From: Melastoma dodecandrum
Lineage: Eukaryota > Streptophyta > Magnoliopsida > Myrtales > Melastomataceae
DNA: 64,000 bases
Assembly (NCBI GenBank): GCA_029817715.1
Contig: JARUPY010000533.1
Span: forward strand, 888,001-952,000
Direction of reading: 5' to 3'
The translations under genes and the position numbers were made by a program. The notes under the pieces were generated by a model. That model was given only the letters and a program-made list of their open reading frames with translations. It was not told where the DNA came from and searched no databases. Below are positions 1 to 12,421 of the stretch, one piece after another. Each line of letters starts with the position of its first letter. Position 1 is the first letter of the stretch.

Positions 1-417
1 GATTGTTTCTTGGCTTTTGCGGTCTGTGACAGAAGCCATAGCGAGCAATTTTTTTTTTTTACGAATGTTGCGTCCGAAGTGTGGGAAGTTTTGAAGAAAT
101 TATATGTTATGCCGGATAAAACCAAGATTAGTTAGCTACAATAACTGTTAATGATCGTGGTGCAGGGTAACAAAATTGTGGATGCATATTATTCTGATCT
201 TAATGGAATTTGGGAGGAATTGAAGCACGTGAGGCCACTGCCACATTGCTCTTGTAGGAAGTGTAGTGATGTTTGTTTTAAGAAATTTGTGGATAATCAA
301 ATGGAGGATTATGTTTATTGTTTCCTTCATGGGCTGAATGAAGATTTTGATGTGTTAAAAAGGTTGAGGCCATTTCCAAATCTTGATGAAGTTTACAACA
401 TGGTTGTGCAAGTGTAA
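1..417 (+). mobile_element. Ty1/copia-type gag polyprotein remnant
   Basis: The frame from 151 to 417 reads like the UBN2/gag region of plant copia retrotransposons. It has a YYSDLNGIWEEL motif, a Cys-rich CSCRKCSDVC stretch, and then a segment like the usual 'F..GLN..FD.....PLP....V..MV.Q' end. The frame is blocked upstream: a stop at about 133 separates it from a possible earlier part that starts at the window edge. No protease, integrase, reverse transcriptase or LTR is visible to the right, so this is an isolated fragment. It may continue to the left of the window. The family is recognised from memory of the motif only. Confidence 0.6.
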
Positions 418-616
418 AGCCTATCGTAGGCCCAAGTTACATGATCAGTGTATAAGACACCACTAAGAGACAAAATAGAATAACATAATTTTGTTTTCTC
501 CCTTCCTCTGCGTCATGATTCGTTCTCCGATGATGCCCGGCTGATGACACAGCCAGCCCCTCATCCATCCCCTGTATATTATAGATTGGACTTTGGTGGG
601 ATCAGCGGTAGTGGCG

Positions 617-3238
617 ATGGGGCAGGGGAAGTGGATTTGCTGCAGTGGCCGTTACGGAGGCGGGGGTGGTGGAAGGAGAGGGCAGGGGTGGAGGGAAATC
701 CTGCCACTGGCGAACCTTCTGCTGTCATTGTGCGTGCACCGGGTGGCAGAAGAGATGACTCTGTCCATCCAGGTTGATGTCACGACGGCTGCGCTTTGTC
801 CCCGGGAGACGACTTGCCTGCAGGCGATCTACATCAACGGCATCCAACAAACAGTTGAGTGGAACCATCGAATCCCGAGTTCAAATTCTTATTGTTCTTA
901 AGTATTTCGCAAATTTTTACATTCTGTGATCATGCCATCCGTGTTTTTTCCAACTGACTAACTCATTGTTGGCAGTCACAAAATGTTGCCTTTGTCTGAA
1001 TATTTTAATAATTATCTTATCTTGTGTTCGCATGTTCACTCTGTCTGAAATCAGAAAAATATGCTCCTTACACAGCAAAAAAGAAATTGTAAGACGAGCT
1101 TTTAATGATCCTGGTCTTATTTTAGGTAGTAGGAATTTTCAAGATGGTGGTGCTGCCGGTGCTTGGTCAGCTCGCCGACGAGTGTGGCCGCAAGCCCATT
1201 CTCCTCCTCACTGTGTCCAGTACCATCTTTCCTCTCGGTACGAGCGTGATTCCTTATCTGGTTTGATTCTTGGGAGCCGTCATCCCGAGTGAGAGATGGT
1301 GACATTATTTCACTCAAGTGCCTTTGAGTTCAGCACTTCTTGCCGTGAACCAGTCGAAGGGATTCATCTACACATACTACTTGCTTCGCACGGTTTCATA
1401 CATCATAAGCCAGGGCAGCATATTCTGCATTTCCATGGCTTACACGGTAGGAAAATCGCCCTTTGCTACCCTGCCAAAAGTCGGTGATTTAACGTTTTCT
1501 TGCCTGCTGGTAGGCTGATGTGATTGAGGAAAGTAAAAGAGGCACGGCATTTAGTTGGATTACCGGCATGTTTTCGGCCTCCCATGTCCTTGGAAACGCA
1601 TTGGCGTGCTTTCTCCCTGAGAAGTATGTCTTTTATGTGAGTAGGTGACGGCACATCCGTTTCTTCACTTGAGCTCTTTTTCAGGTTTCACAGTTAAAAA
1701 CGCTATGTTTGACCTCATGACTCTGCAGGTTTCAATAGCTCTCCTGATATTCTGTCCCATCTACATGCAAGTGTTCCTTGGAGAGACTGTGAAATCGTCG
1801 TCTCTGCAACTAGAACTGGAATCCTCAAAGTTAACTAAGACTGCCAAGGTCTTACAGAAGAGGTGCAGATCAATGAAAGAGGCCGCAACAATAGTCACAT
1901 GCAGGTAATCTTATCAGGTCATGGCACGGGTTCTGGATTGATCGTCCTCAGCGTTGTGATGAGTTTTACTTGTTTTTGTTATCGGAAACGCAGCGAAACA
2001 CTGAAGGGTATTGCTGTTGTTTCTTTCTTCTACGAGCTTGGAATGTCTGGAATCACTGGCGTTCTATTGGTACTTGTAATATCACTCTCGCTTTCCATAA
2101 TGTCATTGCAAAGTTCGAGATCAACGTCTGAAATTTATATGCTTTTGATTCCTCGGATCAGTACTATCTGAAGCGGCATTCGGATTCAACAAGAATCAGT
2201 TCTCTGAGATCCTCATGATGGTCGGCATGGGATCAATAGTTTCTCAGGTTTATCTCATTTTCTGCCACTCCCCTTCTGTAAACACTTTCCGCTTTTGACA
2301 TCATCAGATGTTTACGCTGCTGTACTGAGGTTGTCGGTGTTTCTCTGTAGATGTTGGTGCTTCCTCTGGTTAATCCCCTGGTTGGCGAAAAAGCAATACT
2401 GTGCACTGCCTTACTTGCATCAATCGCTTACGTAAGTCAAAGCCATACTGTATCTATTTTTCTAGTCAGGCATCGCCAGTCACCTAATTATGGGTTTCGT
2501 GCATGCAGGCGCTCCTCTACGGATTAGCAAGGGCATCATGGGTAAGATCTAATCTCTCATTTCTGTCCTTTTGCATGTATACCGAACTTCTGATCCATCT
2601 CTCACCTGAAAACACAGGTGTCGTATCTGAGTGCGTCTTTTGGGGTCATTTACATACTCGTCAAGCCATCCGTAAAGAAAACTCGCTCTTAGTCTTCCTC
2701 AGGCTTGTCCTATTGAACAACCCCATGATAATTAAGACATCGGATTCTCCATTTGCAGACGTATGCCATAATCTCTAAAGCATCGAGCTCAACCGATCAG
2801 GGAAAGGCGTAAGGATTCATCGTGGGAGTTCAGTCGATAGCAAATCTGTTGTCGCCTCTTGCCATGTGTCCCTTAACCTGTAAACAGACCCCACATTCTC
2901 CCATGGAACACCTTTTTTCTCCATTTTCGGCATAAACTCCTCCGGCTGATGAACCTTTTGGTTTCACAGCATGGTTCCTATCCTCAGACGCTCCCTTCAA
3001 CTGCAAGGTATTCAGCATCGTGTGCGCGTCGATCTGCATGGTAATAACTTCAACAACTTTTAAGCAAACACTTCCCTTTGAATTCAGTAGAATTGTCTGC
3101 AGACTGATTGGTTCTTTCGGACATTTATGCCATCAGGTGGTATCCTTATGCTATGCTTGCACACTGAAAGAGCCGAGCTGGGACAATGTGGATGATGTCG
3201 GAGATGCCGAAGCCCCTCTTTTGGGCAACAGAACCTGA
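617..3238 (+). pseudogene. MFS transporter (tetracycline-resistance/HIAT1-like family), two disabling lesions
   Basis: Thirteen exons follow the plant MFS family of Arabidopsis At2g16970-At2g16990: 617-853, 1126-1237, 1319-1446, 1514-1636, 1729-1904, 1994-2069, 2162-2247, 2351-2431, 2509-2541, 2618-2671, 2759-2879, 2970-3040, 3137-3238. All have GT-AG borders and matching phases. Exon 2 carries the MFS signature GQLADECGRKP. Later helices read SYIISQGSIFCIS and SHVLGNALACFLPEKY. Two breaks are seen. Exon 7 lacks one base (ctgaagcggcattc where the family frame needs ctgaaggcggcattc). Exon 11 has TAA at 2810-2812 in GKA-stop-GF, where the family has Gln. The N-terminus has an unusual Gly-rich stretch. 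The rest is well preserved, so decay is recent, or one or both breaks are sequence errors. The substrate is unknown. Confidence 0.8.
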
Positions 3239-5005
3239 GCAGTTTACATTCTGCAAAACGAAGTTGTACAAATGAACCCGATAAGTTTCATTTCTTACAA
3301 ACTGTTTCCCTATCAGTAGATCACCTGATCCATTCTCTGGAGCAAGCTTCTCCTGCGGTTCAAGCAAGGCTGATTAGAAGAGTCGCTGCAATAACATCCA
3401 TCGCGCAAAAAATAAGCCTCTGGTTTTACATATTCAAAGAAGCAATCAGCAGAATGATATTGACAGCTTGATCAAGATTATATTACCTGTACTTCAAGAG
3501 GGGGAGCTCAAGGAAATCCACTTGCTAACTTAAAATAAAATAGTCGACTTACAGCATAGAAGTCGATGAACTAAACTGAGGCTTGAGGCAAAAGCATAGA
3601 AGTCGGCAAAGTACATCCAGCCATTACACTGACTCTGGATTTCCATAGCAACCTCTCAGAACATCTATGCAGCAGCAAATTCAAACCACCGGTGCTTTCT
3701 TTACCGTCGGTTAGCCTGCAGAGTGCATAAGTAAACGTTGTTACTATTCGTCACTTATGCAAAGGATGAACGATAGAAAGTAACAGCAACAAAACAAAGA
3801 TCCATCAGGAACATCCAAATCAATCACGCGATAAAAACCCAGATTAACTACCGATCATTAGCTTCCAGCCATAATGGTTCATCAAATAATTTCCTGAGGA
3901 CAAAACAAACCCTACAAAAGAAACACAAAAAAGTGCAGTCCCTTCCAATACCAAGAAATGAACTGTTTTCAATCAAGAACACAAAAACGAGACGAACGGG
4001 TGGAACGAAATCTACAGAAAGAAACAATTTTACGGAATCACATCAGGAAACATCAACTTATAACATCAAACCAACGTAATCCTCCCACAACCAAGAAATG
4101 GCTTCTTGGGACAACAAAAACGCCAGGGGTGGTTGAGGGTGAGGTGATGTTGAGGATGAGTGCGGTACTAGGAATTAAAAACGCAAACGCGCGGGATTCA
4201 AATTGGGCCCCCAACATCCATAATGTCAGAAAACATGTGATCCTTGTCGAACCCGAAACCCAAAATACCATTATTGGCCCAAATGAATGTCCAACAGCAG
4301 ACATTGCTTCAGTCTGAACCAGTGGCACCCACTAGGACTGTCTGTAGTTCATGATCATCCCAGGTTTCAACAAGGGGGAGGGTCCCTCTTCGTTCATCAG
4401 CCCCACCCCTACCACGTGATAACTCCTGGATCAACCCCCCGAATCCCCCACTTCATGGTTCCACTTTTACCCCCACTCACACAATCTTCACGTCCTGTGC
4501 ATCCCAAGCCTACAACCGGAACTTCACAAGAAGATATTTCCTAGAAAAAGGGCTGTGGAAGGAAAGGGAGAGACATAATCAATCCACTCCCTCCCTTATC
4601 CAAAAGTCTCCTGGGGAACCCTGATGGATCTCTACCGTCCGTTGCCTCAATCCAACGGTCAATACCATTCGGCGGATCAGTTTGCTTTTACTCCCGATCT
4701 TCTCTCTCCCCCCTCTCCCTCCCCCCCTAACCACTAATCGCTCAATCGGACGTCCACCTCCTAAACTCCCCGGCTCGATCTCGACCTGTAGTTCCATCTC
4801 GATTTTGACCCAGTTCGGATTTTGGATCCATTTCGTGTTTCTACCATAAAGATCTTATTTTTATCGAATTTCATTTTTTGCATGTTGTGTGGCGGTGTTG
4901 TCTGGTGACACGTGGACGTGTCCGCATCTTCCGGTACAAAAAGAGTGTGTGTGGAGGGACCTTAGATCGATCTCACCCAGGACGCGAATCGGTCTTAGGA
5001 CTGAG
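3239..5005. other. Intergenic region, no gene recognised
   Basis: This is about 1.8 kb between the MFS locus and the EPL-like gene. Short open frames exist on both strands (for example 3958-4317 + and 4053-4328 -), but none shows a family motif or a convincing exon structure. The right part (4560-5005) is rich in C and CT runs, as expected for the promoter and leader of the EPL gene. An upstream in-frame extension from 4889 lacks an ATG. Confidence 0.5.
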
Positions 5006-7853
5006 ATGCCATCATCTGTTGGGATGCGAAGGACTACGAGGGTGTTTGGTGTTGTGAAGGGGGCGGATGGTGCGCGGGTGCTGCGGTCAGGCAGGATGCT
5101 CCAGCCCTACTCGCGAGAAGTGAAGCTGCGGAAGGGGAGTGATCGGGATGATTGGTTGAGGAGCATAGTGGCCGGTGATGGTAACAATGGCTGTAAGATT
5201 GGTTATGACATGAGGGATGATAAAGGTTTGGTTAATGGAAGCGACTATGGTGTGTCGAAGCGAAACGTGGATGCACGGGATACAGATTTGTGTGCAGAGA
5301 AAAGTTTGTTGGATAAAGTAGATGAGCATGATGGAAAGCATCAGGATTATGGCGGGGAACATGGGGCGAATAAGATGTTTGGTATTTTTTATGGTCGGAA
5401 GAGGAAGGGCATTCATGGGGTGATTTTGGATGGGAAGAAATATGGAAATTGTTATCACAGGAGGAATAAGAGGCAGAAGAAAGATGTTAGTGCTGGGACT
5501 ATTCTGAGACACGGAAGAATTGCCATTATTAAGCGTGGTTCTTCTCATGAAGGCAATGTGTTTGGTCATTTTCTGTATTCTGTCCTGAGGTACATGAAGA
5601 CAGTCGGTATTCAGTTACCCGTGTTGGCTAGGTTTGTCATGTCGGAGCCTCTCTGTGGCGTCTATTTCTCAGGAGGGATGGAGCTTTCCCAGGTAAGTGA
5701 AGTTGCCTCTAACATCTTCTTCCGTCCTTTGCTTGGAAAGTCGTTGATGAGTTGGCACGAGCAAATTAATGATAACCAGATGTTCTTGCTTCATTCCAGG
5801 ATTGTAGTTCCATACTTGGTGCTGGATTCTGCATAATAAGTGGGTACCGGGAGCATTGTCCATCTTTTTGGGTGGATTTCTCTGCAGTTCCCTCATCTTT
5901 CGTGTTCATGCACTGTGAACTGCTTCTTCGTCACCTTTACATGCCATTGGCCTTTGAACATAATTCAGCTCCCCATCAAATAGATGGCAGTTCGTTTGTG
6001 GAAAATGATCGTGAGGAAGAACGATCATATCCTGCTCAGAAGACTGATGGTGCCCCTTCAGTTGATAATCCTGCTAGTCAGTTTATGCTGCTTCTCCCTG
6101 CCAGTGGCTCAAAGATGGAGACATGTCCTTCCCAGCACAGATACGGGAATTCCCATGGGATTCGGAAAAGGAGAAGCTCCTTGAGATCAAAACAAGGAAG
6201 AAATCATTCATTTTCTGGCTTGAAACAATTGAATGGGATGTTAGCTTCAGAATTGATTGGCACTACGAATAATGGGCACCCTTTCTCTTCCACGTTGTCC
6301 GGCAAGAAAACTTGGAGGTCATCAAGAACTAGTTTGGCAGGCTATGTTGATGGGCTAAATTCTGCACCATCATTGTCGCAGGAAGTGAGATTTGTTTCTT
6401 GTACTGCGAACCTGCTGACGACACAGTTTGACCAGTGTGCACGTGAAGAAGGTGTGTCTATTGCATTAGAACCTTCAAACTCAGGAGAGTGTTCTCTTGT
6501 GGTTAAGAAAGGGGGAGTGGCCCGGTTCATATACAAAGCACTGGAAGTGACGAAGCCTTGGTTTCCCAACAGTGCCACTCAATGCATGGTTTGGGCTGGG
6601 GATAAGGGCTGGAAACTTGAGTTCCCTGATAAAGAAAACTGGTTGAAATTTAAGGATCTCTGCAAAGAATGTATTGAACGAAACAAGCAACTCACTTCTC
6701 CAAGGCCTAGCTCAACCAAGATAATACCTGTTCCTCAGGTATGTGAAGTATTGGGATATGAGAAAGACCCATGTCTAACCTTTGTCAGACCTGATTCTTA
6801 CATTGTTTCGGATGGGGATGAGCTGTCAAGAGCTATGACATCAAAGGGTTCCAGTTATGACATGGACTCTGAAGATGAGGAATGGCTCAATGTATATAAT
6901 AGCAAAATTCTCCCTGAGAGCTGGGTTTCTGATGAAAGTTTTGAGCATTTAATTGACGTATTTGAGAAAGATTTCTACTGCAATCCCCGTGATCCTTCTA
7001 ACGAGAAACCAGTGACAGATTTTTGTATGGAAATTGTAAGTAAGGATGCCTTGGTCGCTGTATACAGTTACTGGACAAAGAAACGAAAGAACAGGCGATC
7101 GGCTTTGGTCAGGGTGTTTCAGGTATGACTTACTAATTAGCATGTGCTTAATCCGCACATTTTTTGTATTGAGATTTACAATCTTTATGTTGTTGGAACA
7201 ATGTATTTCGATTTTGGGGAGTAATGACGAATTATATAACGCCTTATTGGTTCCCTGGGAGCCAAAGGACTTGTTCTTAAGCCATTTACTCACTGTTTCT
7301 TAATGGTGTGATGTGGATACAGGGTCATCAACCAAGAAAAGCTTTTGTCCCAAGGTCTGTTTTTAGGAAGAGAAGATCATTCAAAAGGCAACCAAGTCAA
7401 CACGGACGGGGCAAGCAGCCTGGATTCTTGCAAGGTTTGTAAATTTCCATACATTTGATCATACTGTAGATGGTATGAGCTTATTTGGACTCATGAGATC
7501 TGATCTTCAAACTTCATAGATTATTCAAGCTTGGATTGGCCAATTGTGGTTCTACCTTCTCATTTCTCATAGAACTGTGTTTTTCTACTACAGCAGTGAA
7601 AACTGAAAGAGATGCTCTCGAAGAGCAGGCTACTATGCACAAGGTTGAAGAAGCTCGAGTGTTTGCCAACAGATTGGCAGAATTAGCCATTAATAAACGA
7701 CACAGGGCTCAATCTCTTACCGAAAATGCTGATTTGGCTGCGTATAGAGCTGCCATGGCTCTTAGACTTGCTGAAGCAGCTCAAGTGATGAATCCCCCAG
7801 AGCTGCTTCATCACATTAACCTTCCTTCAGAATCCTACCTGTTTTGGTTCTGA
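5006..7853 (+). CDS. Enhancer of polycomb-like (EPL) transcription factor family protein
   Basis: Four exons, 5006-5692, 5800-7122, 7323-7434 and 7594-7853, give 793 residues. Enhancer-of-polycomb proteins are subunits of NuA4-type histone acetyltransferase complexes; plants have a few divergent members (I recall At4g32620 and At5g04670). The start is the ATG at 5006 because MPSSVGMRRTTRVFGVVKG is the conserved N-terminus of these proteins, with a basic ARVLRSGR motif after it. The middle has KGWKLEFPDKENWLKFKDL followed by YDMDSEDEEWL, the EPL hallmark where an acidic YDMDSEDE segment precedes the helical EPc region. Exon 3 is strongly basic (FRKRRSFKRQ). Exon 4 has a helical segment (residues about 720-760) ending in PPELLHHINLP. 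The reading frame is intact. The product is expected in the nucleus, by family analogy. Confidence 0.88.
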
Positions 7854-8786
7854 AGACTTGAACCTCGAGTTAGAAGTTGAGGCATCCATTTTCTAGCGAA
7901 GACAGCCGAGCCGTCTCTGTTTGTTCCTCTGACTTGGAAAGTCGAACTTTGTACATAGTGAGGTTGAATGTAAATATTTCTTACCTTTGTAGCCTCACTT
8001 CATATTAAAGTGGTCTCGGAGGGAGTTACTTCGAGTGCAAAATATAAAAGGGAGAAAGTACAGGAAGTGCCCCTGTGGACGTCGTACTCAGTTTTCATCA
8101 TATTTTTTTCAATGTTATATGATACAGATCTAGCATGGTACAACTGAAACGTCATCAACTTTGGAACAAGGAAAATCTATGCATATAAGAGAGCCGTGAA
8201 AATTACAGCAAACATTCCCCCAAAAAATGTCATTGCAGGCATACTTCCAAGTCTATATCATAAGACATCAACAAACCACGCATGCGGAAGTCATCAAATG
8301 CGAAGATACAAACTGATGCTGACACAGATGCCTCAAACCCTTCTACTTCTTCCCTTTTTGATCTATAGCAAGAAATGTCCACGTTTTATGGAAATCAAAG
8401 TGATTTAATTACCATCTTCCAGTTGCTCAATATATTCCATATCTTCCATATCTTTTAGTTTATAAAAAATCTCAGAGCTAATATTCATTGCATAAGAGAG
8501 ATTCCACAATGATATTTACAATATTATTGGGTGATATTTAAAAGGGAAGCCAGAAAAAAGATTTAGTATGAGCTCAACAATCTTGTGACAAATTAACTCG
8601 TAAACCCGTTTAGCATATAGTCATATCATTGTTCTTCTTTCAAACAGGAAAGAAGGTCTGTCTCAGTCAGTGCACTTGGTAACTGGGTTGCTAACACTGC
8701 TCTGAAGAAGCACAATGCCAATATTCACTCAAAGAGGAAAACAATGACGACACCAACTTTCTTAAGATTTTTAAAGGACAAACAAC
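7854..8786. other. 3' flanks of the convergent EPL-like and kelch genes
   Basis: This AT-rich stretch lies between two converging genes. I looked on the minus strand for the missing C-terminal kelch exons (expected motifs such as GQAP..RCGHT and FGGHGTGGW) and did not find them. No other coding signal is seen. Confidence 0.45.
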
Positions 8787-11027
8787 TCAGATGGCAAGAG
8801 TCCACAAATCCCCCATAATTGGTCCTCCACCTCCTAAAAGAACAATAGACAATGTTAGCAAAAGTAGGCAAACTAATTTTGACCATTGACATCATGCAAT
8901 AACATAAGTTATTAGGTTAGTTGGTACATAAATTCCAATGCTCACTATCGACTGCAAAACCATTCACCAAAGATACAGATCCCCCACGCCATCTTACCTA
9001 AGAGGTTCACTGGTTAAATTTATGTATTTTATGTCCGTGCATTCTAGCTACCATGGGAACATAACTGCAGTGCAAAAGGCATGGTATTTTTAATGTAACA
9101 ACAATATTTTACTGGTATCCCCTACATGAGCAAGAAACATGCTAATGGCGCAATGCGCTTAAATAACAGAACCATCGGGATACTACAAAGAATTGGTCTA
9201 CAGCAGCCCAAACTTAAAGTTGGCATGGCAATAGTTGGATTGATTTTGCTTAGAAGACACGATGAATCAGATTCTTCAAGATTTGGTCAATAGATTTCCA
9301 CCTGTGAAGGGCTCAGACAGATATTTTCACGTGCCATTCCAATTTTTATTGAAGTTGTTTAAGAGGTTTAGTCAATTAGCAGGTAAAGCAAATGCTGATT
9401 TCAGCACTTCGTGCCATAACAGCTTAAGAGCAATTTACCTCTGCCACCATAAACCATTAATCTTTTCTCGACCATAGTGGCTGTATGACCACACCTGGGG
9501 GGTGGTAATGAGCCAATTGCAGATAATTCTGTCCACTCAAGTGATCCTGTTGAACATTGGAAGCTTATGGTAAGGTCCAAGCATTTTTGTAGCCATATTC
9601 TAAAGAAAGGGTCTTAATTATAAATTCATCAGACTGTCGTCATTCGGAAATTACTTGTGTCCAACGTATATACATCTGATAACCATTTTTTACCATCCCA
9701 CCCACCGTACCTGCACGAACATAGCTCCCTCAAGAAAATGATTATAAAGATATCCAAGGCACCATTGTTGCCAAAAAATGTCCAACTACTCACATTACAA
9801 TCTTTTGATTTCCAATGGCTGAAGCAGCTGCAAAATCTCGCGCAGAAGGCAAGTCCCCGAAGCTTGTCAACTCTGACCATTGCCAGATGTCTGGAAGATA
9901 GACAAAAAGTGAAGACACCAGAGGAATGATCCGAAGAATGGAAACTGACAATAATTTGCTATATTATTCATATTTTACTAAACTAGAGTCGCTTGAAAGA
10001 CGTTTCACCTGTGTCAAGAACCCAGAAATCTCCCAATCTGCAAATTCTAGCAGCGGATCATCTTCTATTTTATCAGTGAAGAGAAGTTAGTCATTGCACC
10101 TCTTGCCACTAGAACGACCGCCAAATATGAGCATGTGGCAGTCTATTGCAACAGCAACATGAAAGGCGCGAGGAGAGGGACCAACTTGGCCATCAGACCC
10201 ACTACCAGGTGCACTCTGGTTGAAACCACAAGTTGTTCTCTGAAACAGACAAAAAAGTTCATTGTTCAGAATTAAGCTCCAAAGACCGACAATCCCGTGA
10301 AGGACAAGACAACTTCCTTTTTTTTATAAGTAACTTCCTAAAATTAACTACTCTGCTTCTGTGGCTATCTAGATCCAAATCTAATCCAATCAAGTAAACT
10401 GTTCCAGTTAGAACTTAAAGTTTAATATCTAATCCTTGTGAGCCAACTCCAGTCCTACCAACTAAAGCTCGAAACTAATGGGACCCCGGTACCACCAACT
10501 TTGGTTTTGTAGGTTATGGTTATCCAGCCTTTTCCGAACAAAGCCCAATCCTACAACCTTAAGGCACCCACTGTGAAGAGAGGAACTGAATTCCTCCAAA
10601 CACATGGCAACCAAACTTCAGCATAACTCCATGATCAATCTTCCTACATGCCAGTAATACACAACATGCACGACCTTGAGGGACACTAACTTCAAACTCG
10701 TATAGGAACTCAAATCCAGCGATACACAAAAAAAAAAAACAGCAGAAAAAACGAACCCAGAAAAGAAAAAGGAGTAATTCTACCAAGATCAAGGACGAAG
10801 ATGTCGTTGAGGAACTTCTTGTCGATAAAACCACCGAAAAACACAACTTTGGAGCTCCCAATTCTAACCGCCGTGTGCCCGCTGCACAAAATCGGATTGT
10901 TACCAGCATTCAGCCAAAAAGATCAAAATCGAACAAGGATTTATTACGCAGGAATCTCATCAAACCTTCGAGGAGGAGGAATGGACCCGGAAAAATCACA
11001 GGGCGAGGACCGAACCCGGTAATGCAT
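8787..11027 (-). pseudogene. Kelch-repeat (galactose-oxidase-type propeller) protein, frameshifted and truncated
   Basis: Exons on the minus strand are 11027-10966, 10881-10784, 10239-10100, 10037-10009, 9890-9794, 9710-9655, 9546-9439 and 8833-8787. They reproduce the plant kelch family (I recall At5g04420, At5g18590). The start is MHYRVRSSPCDFSG, then [32 protein letters not shown]-like, [52 protein letters not shown] and finally GGGGPIMGDLWTL. Exon 3 is 140 nt where the phases need 139. The extra base is in the stretch coding PECTGSGS (near 10207-10210) and brings an early stop. After GDLWTLAI a TGA at 8789-8787 ends the frame, where relatives continue for two or more kelch repeats. All splice borders are still canonical, so loss is probably recent. 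It could be a truncated functional form only if the exon 3 base is a sequence error. Confidence 0.75.
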
Positions 11028-12421
11028 CGGCGAAGCTCGATCGAATTGGGGACGATTTCAGGGAGGCGCGAAAGATTCTCGGGTCGGATCTTGAACTGGA
11101 AAGATCGAAACTTTCGAGCTTCTTGGATTCAGCGGGAACAAAAATCGACGTGGGGATTAAAAAATATAATCCTTTATGATTTCTTATATAATTTCTTTCC
11201 TTTTTTTCCCCTTATCCAAAGGGGAAGGAGAACAGCGGAGTCGGTCGGGTCAGTTGCGAGTCAGTTCGGAACTAACGGACTTGGAAGTCTTCGTCCTCCT
11301 CCTGATCTCAGTCAGTGGCCGTCATTTGCCTCCTCCAAGCTCACCGGCGAGGTCTTCTGCTGCTGCGGTTTTTTCGTCCCTGTCACTTTTGTTTGCTGTC
11401 GTTTTCTTCGCGAGGGATTCATGAGGGTGGAGTTTCGGAGGATTCTTTTTCCTCTGATGTGAGGAATCTTTCGCGAGGTGATTGCGGCAGAAGCCGTTTC
11501 GGCACTGTTTTCTGTGAATTCGTGTGGTCGTCTTCGTCGGGTGTTGATGCTGAGCAGAGCAAGATTAGCAGAGGTGATAACCGTTGTGTCTCGTTTAATT
11601 TCTTGGTTAACTTTTTACTGTTGTTTCTTCGTTTTGCTTTTTTTTTTTCTTTTCCGTTTGCTTTGGGGTTGTTGATCGGTGAGCAGCTGTGGTGAGGTGA
11701 CTGATCATAGTATTACTTCAGGCTTCTTGAAGGTGTGTAGATTTTCGGGAGTAATGATGATAGATTTTAGTTTCATGCTTGGATGTTGCTGTTTACGTTG
11801 AGAAACTCGGATTTGGTGCTTTGATGCTGCTGCGGGGACATCAATTTCCAAACTTGGGAATGTTGACCATGAATTGCATAACTTTGTGTAGCTCAATGAG
11901 CTTGAAGATTTGAGGTTAATCCTAGTATGAAGCTTTTGTGAAGTAATTTATCTAGCACTTAGTGAAGTGATGATAATTATCGATGGCATGAAATTGCAGA
12001 ATATAAGAGTTCCTTTGAAGCAGTTCTGCAAAGAAGGCTGGTATGTGATGTTTTCCTTTAGACAAATATGGTTTGCAGTTGAGTATGATTGGACGATGCC
12101 ATCAGAGTGCCCAGTTGACTATTTTTAGCATGTCCGTGTGTCAACTCATTTGTCACCTGAATTGTATGGTTTGAGGAAGGATAATGACATTGAAGATCGG
12201 GGGATGTGATGGTAGTTACCGGGTATTGTTAATTTAATTTCTGGGTACCACTGTCATTTTCTTGACATCTTGGATGGAAATCGGTTTCATCCACGTGATC
12301 TTACTTGTCAAAGCATATCTCATGTGTATCCTTTCCTTTCAGACTTTTCTGCATCCGAGTGCTGTCACTCTATGTTGGTCAAGGTCCCCTCTATACTTCT
12401 GCAATCAGCATAATTCCAAAG
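11028..12421. other. Divergent promoter and long 5' leader of the coiled-coil gene
   Basis: This interval separates the kelch gene start (minus) from the ATG of the coiled-coil gene (plus). Sequence from about 11200 on is rich in T/C tracts, and several GT and AG sites (for example gcagag-gtgataacc near 11570) would fit a spliced 5' leader. Several short upstream open frames occur (for example 11315-11695), without recognisable protein motifs. The transcription start cannot be placed from sequence alone. Confidence 0.4.

Noticed and set aside
593..616. Start of the MFS frame at 593
   Set aside because: The codon is TTG. The first in-frame ATG is 617.
850..900. tRNA B-box-like string (cgagttcaaattc)
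   Set aside because: It lies in intron 1 of the MFS locus, does not match the B-box consensus exactly, and no cloverleaf partner stems are visible.
4053..4328. Minus-strand open frame of 91 codons
   Set aside because: No motif, no splice context, overlapped by a longer plus frame that is also without motif.
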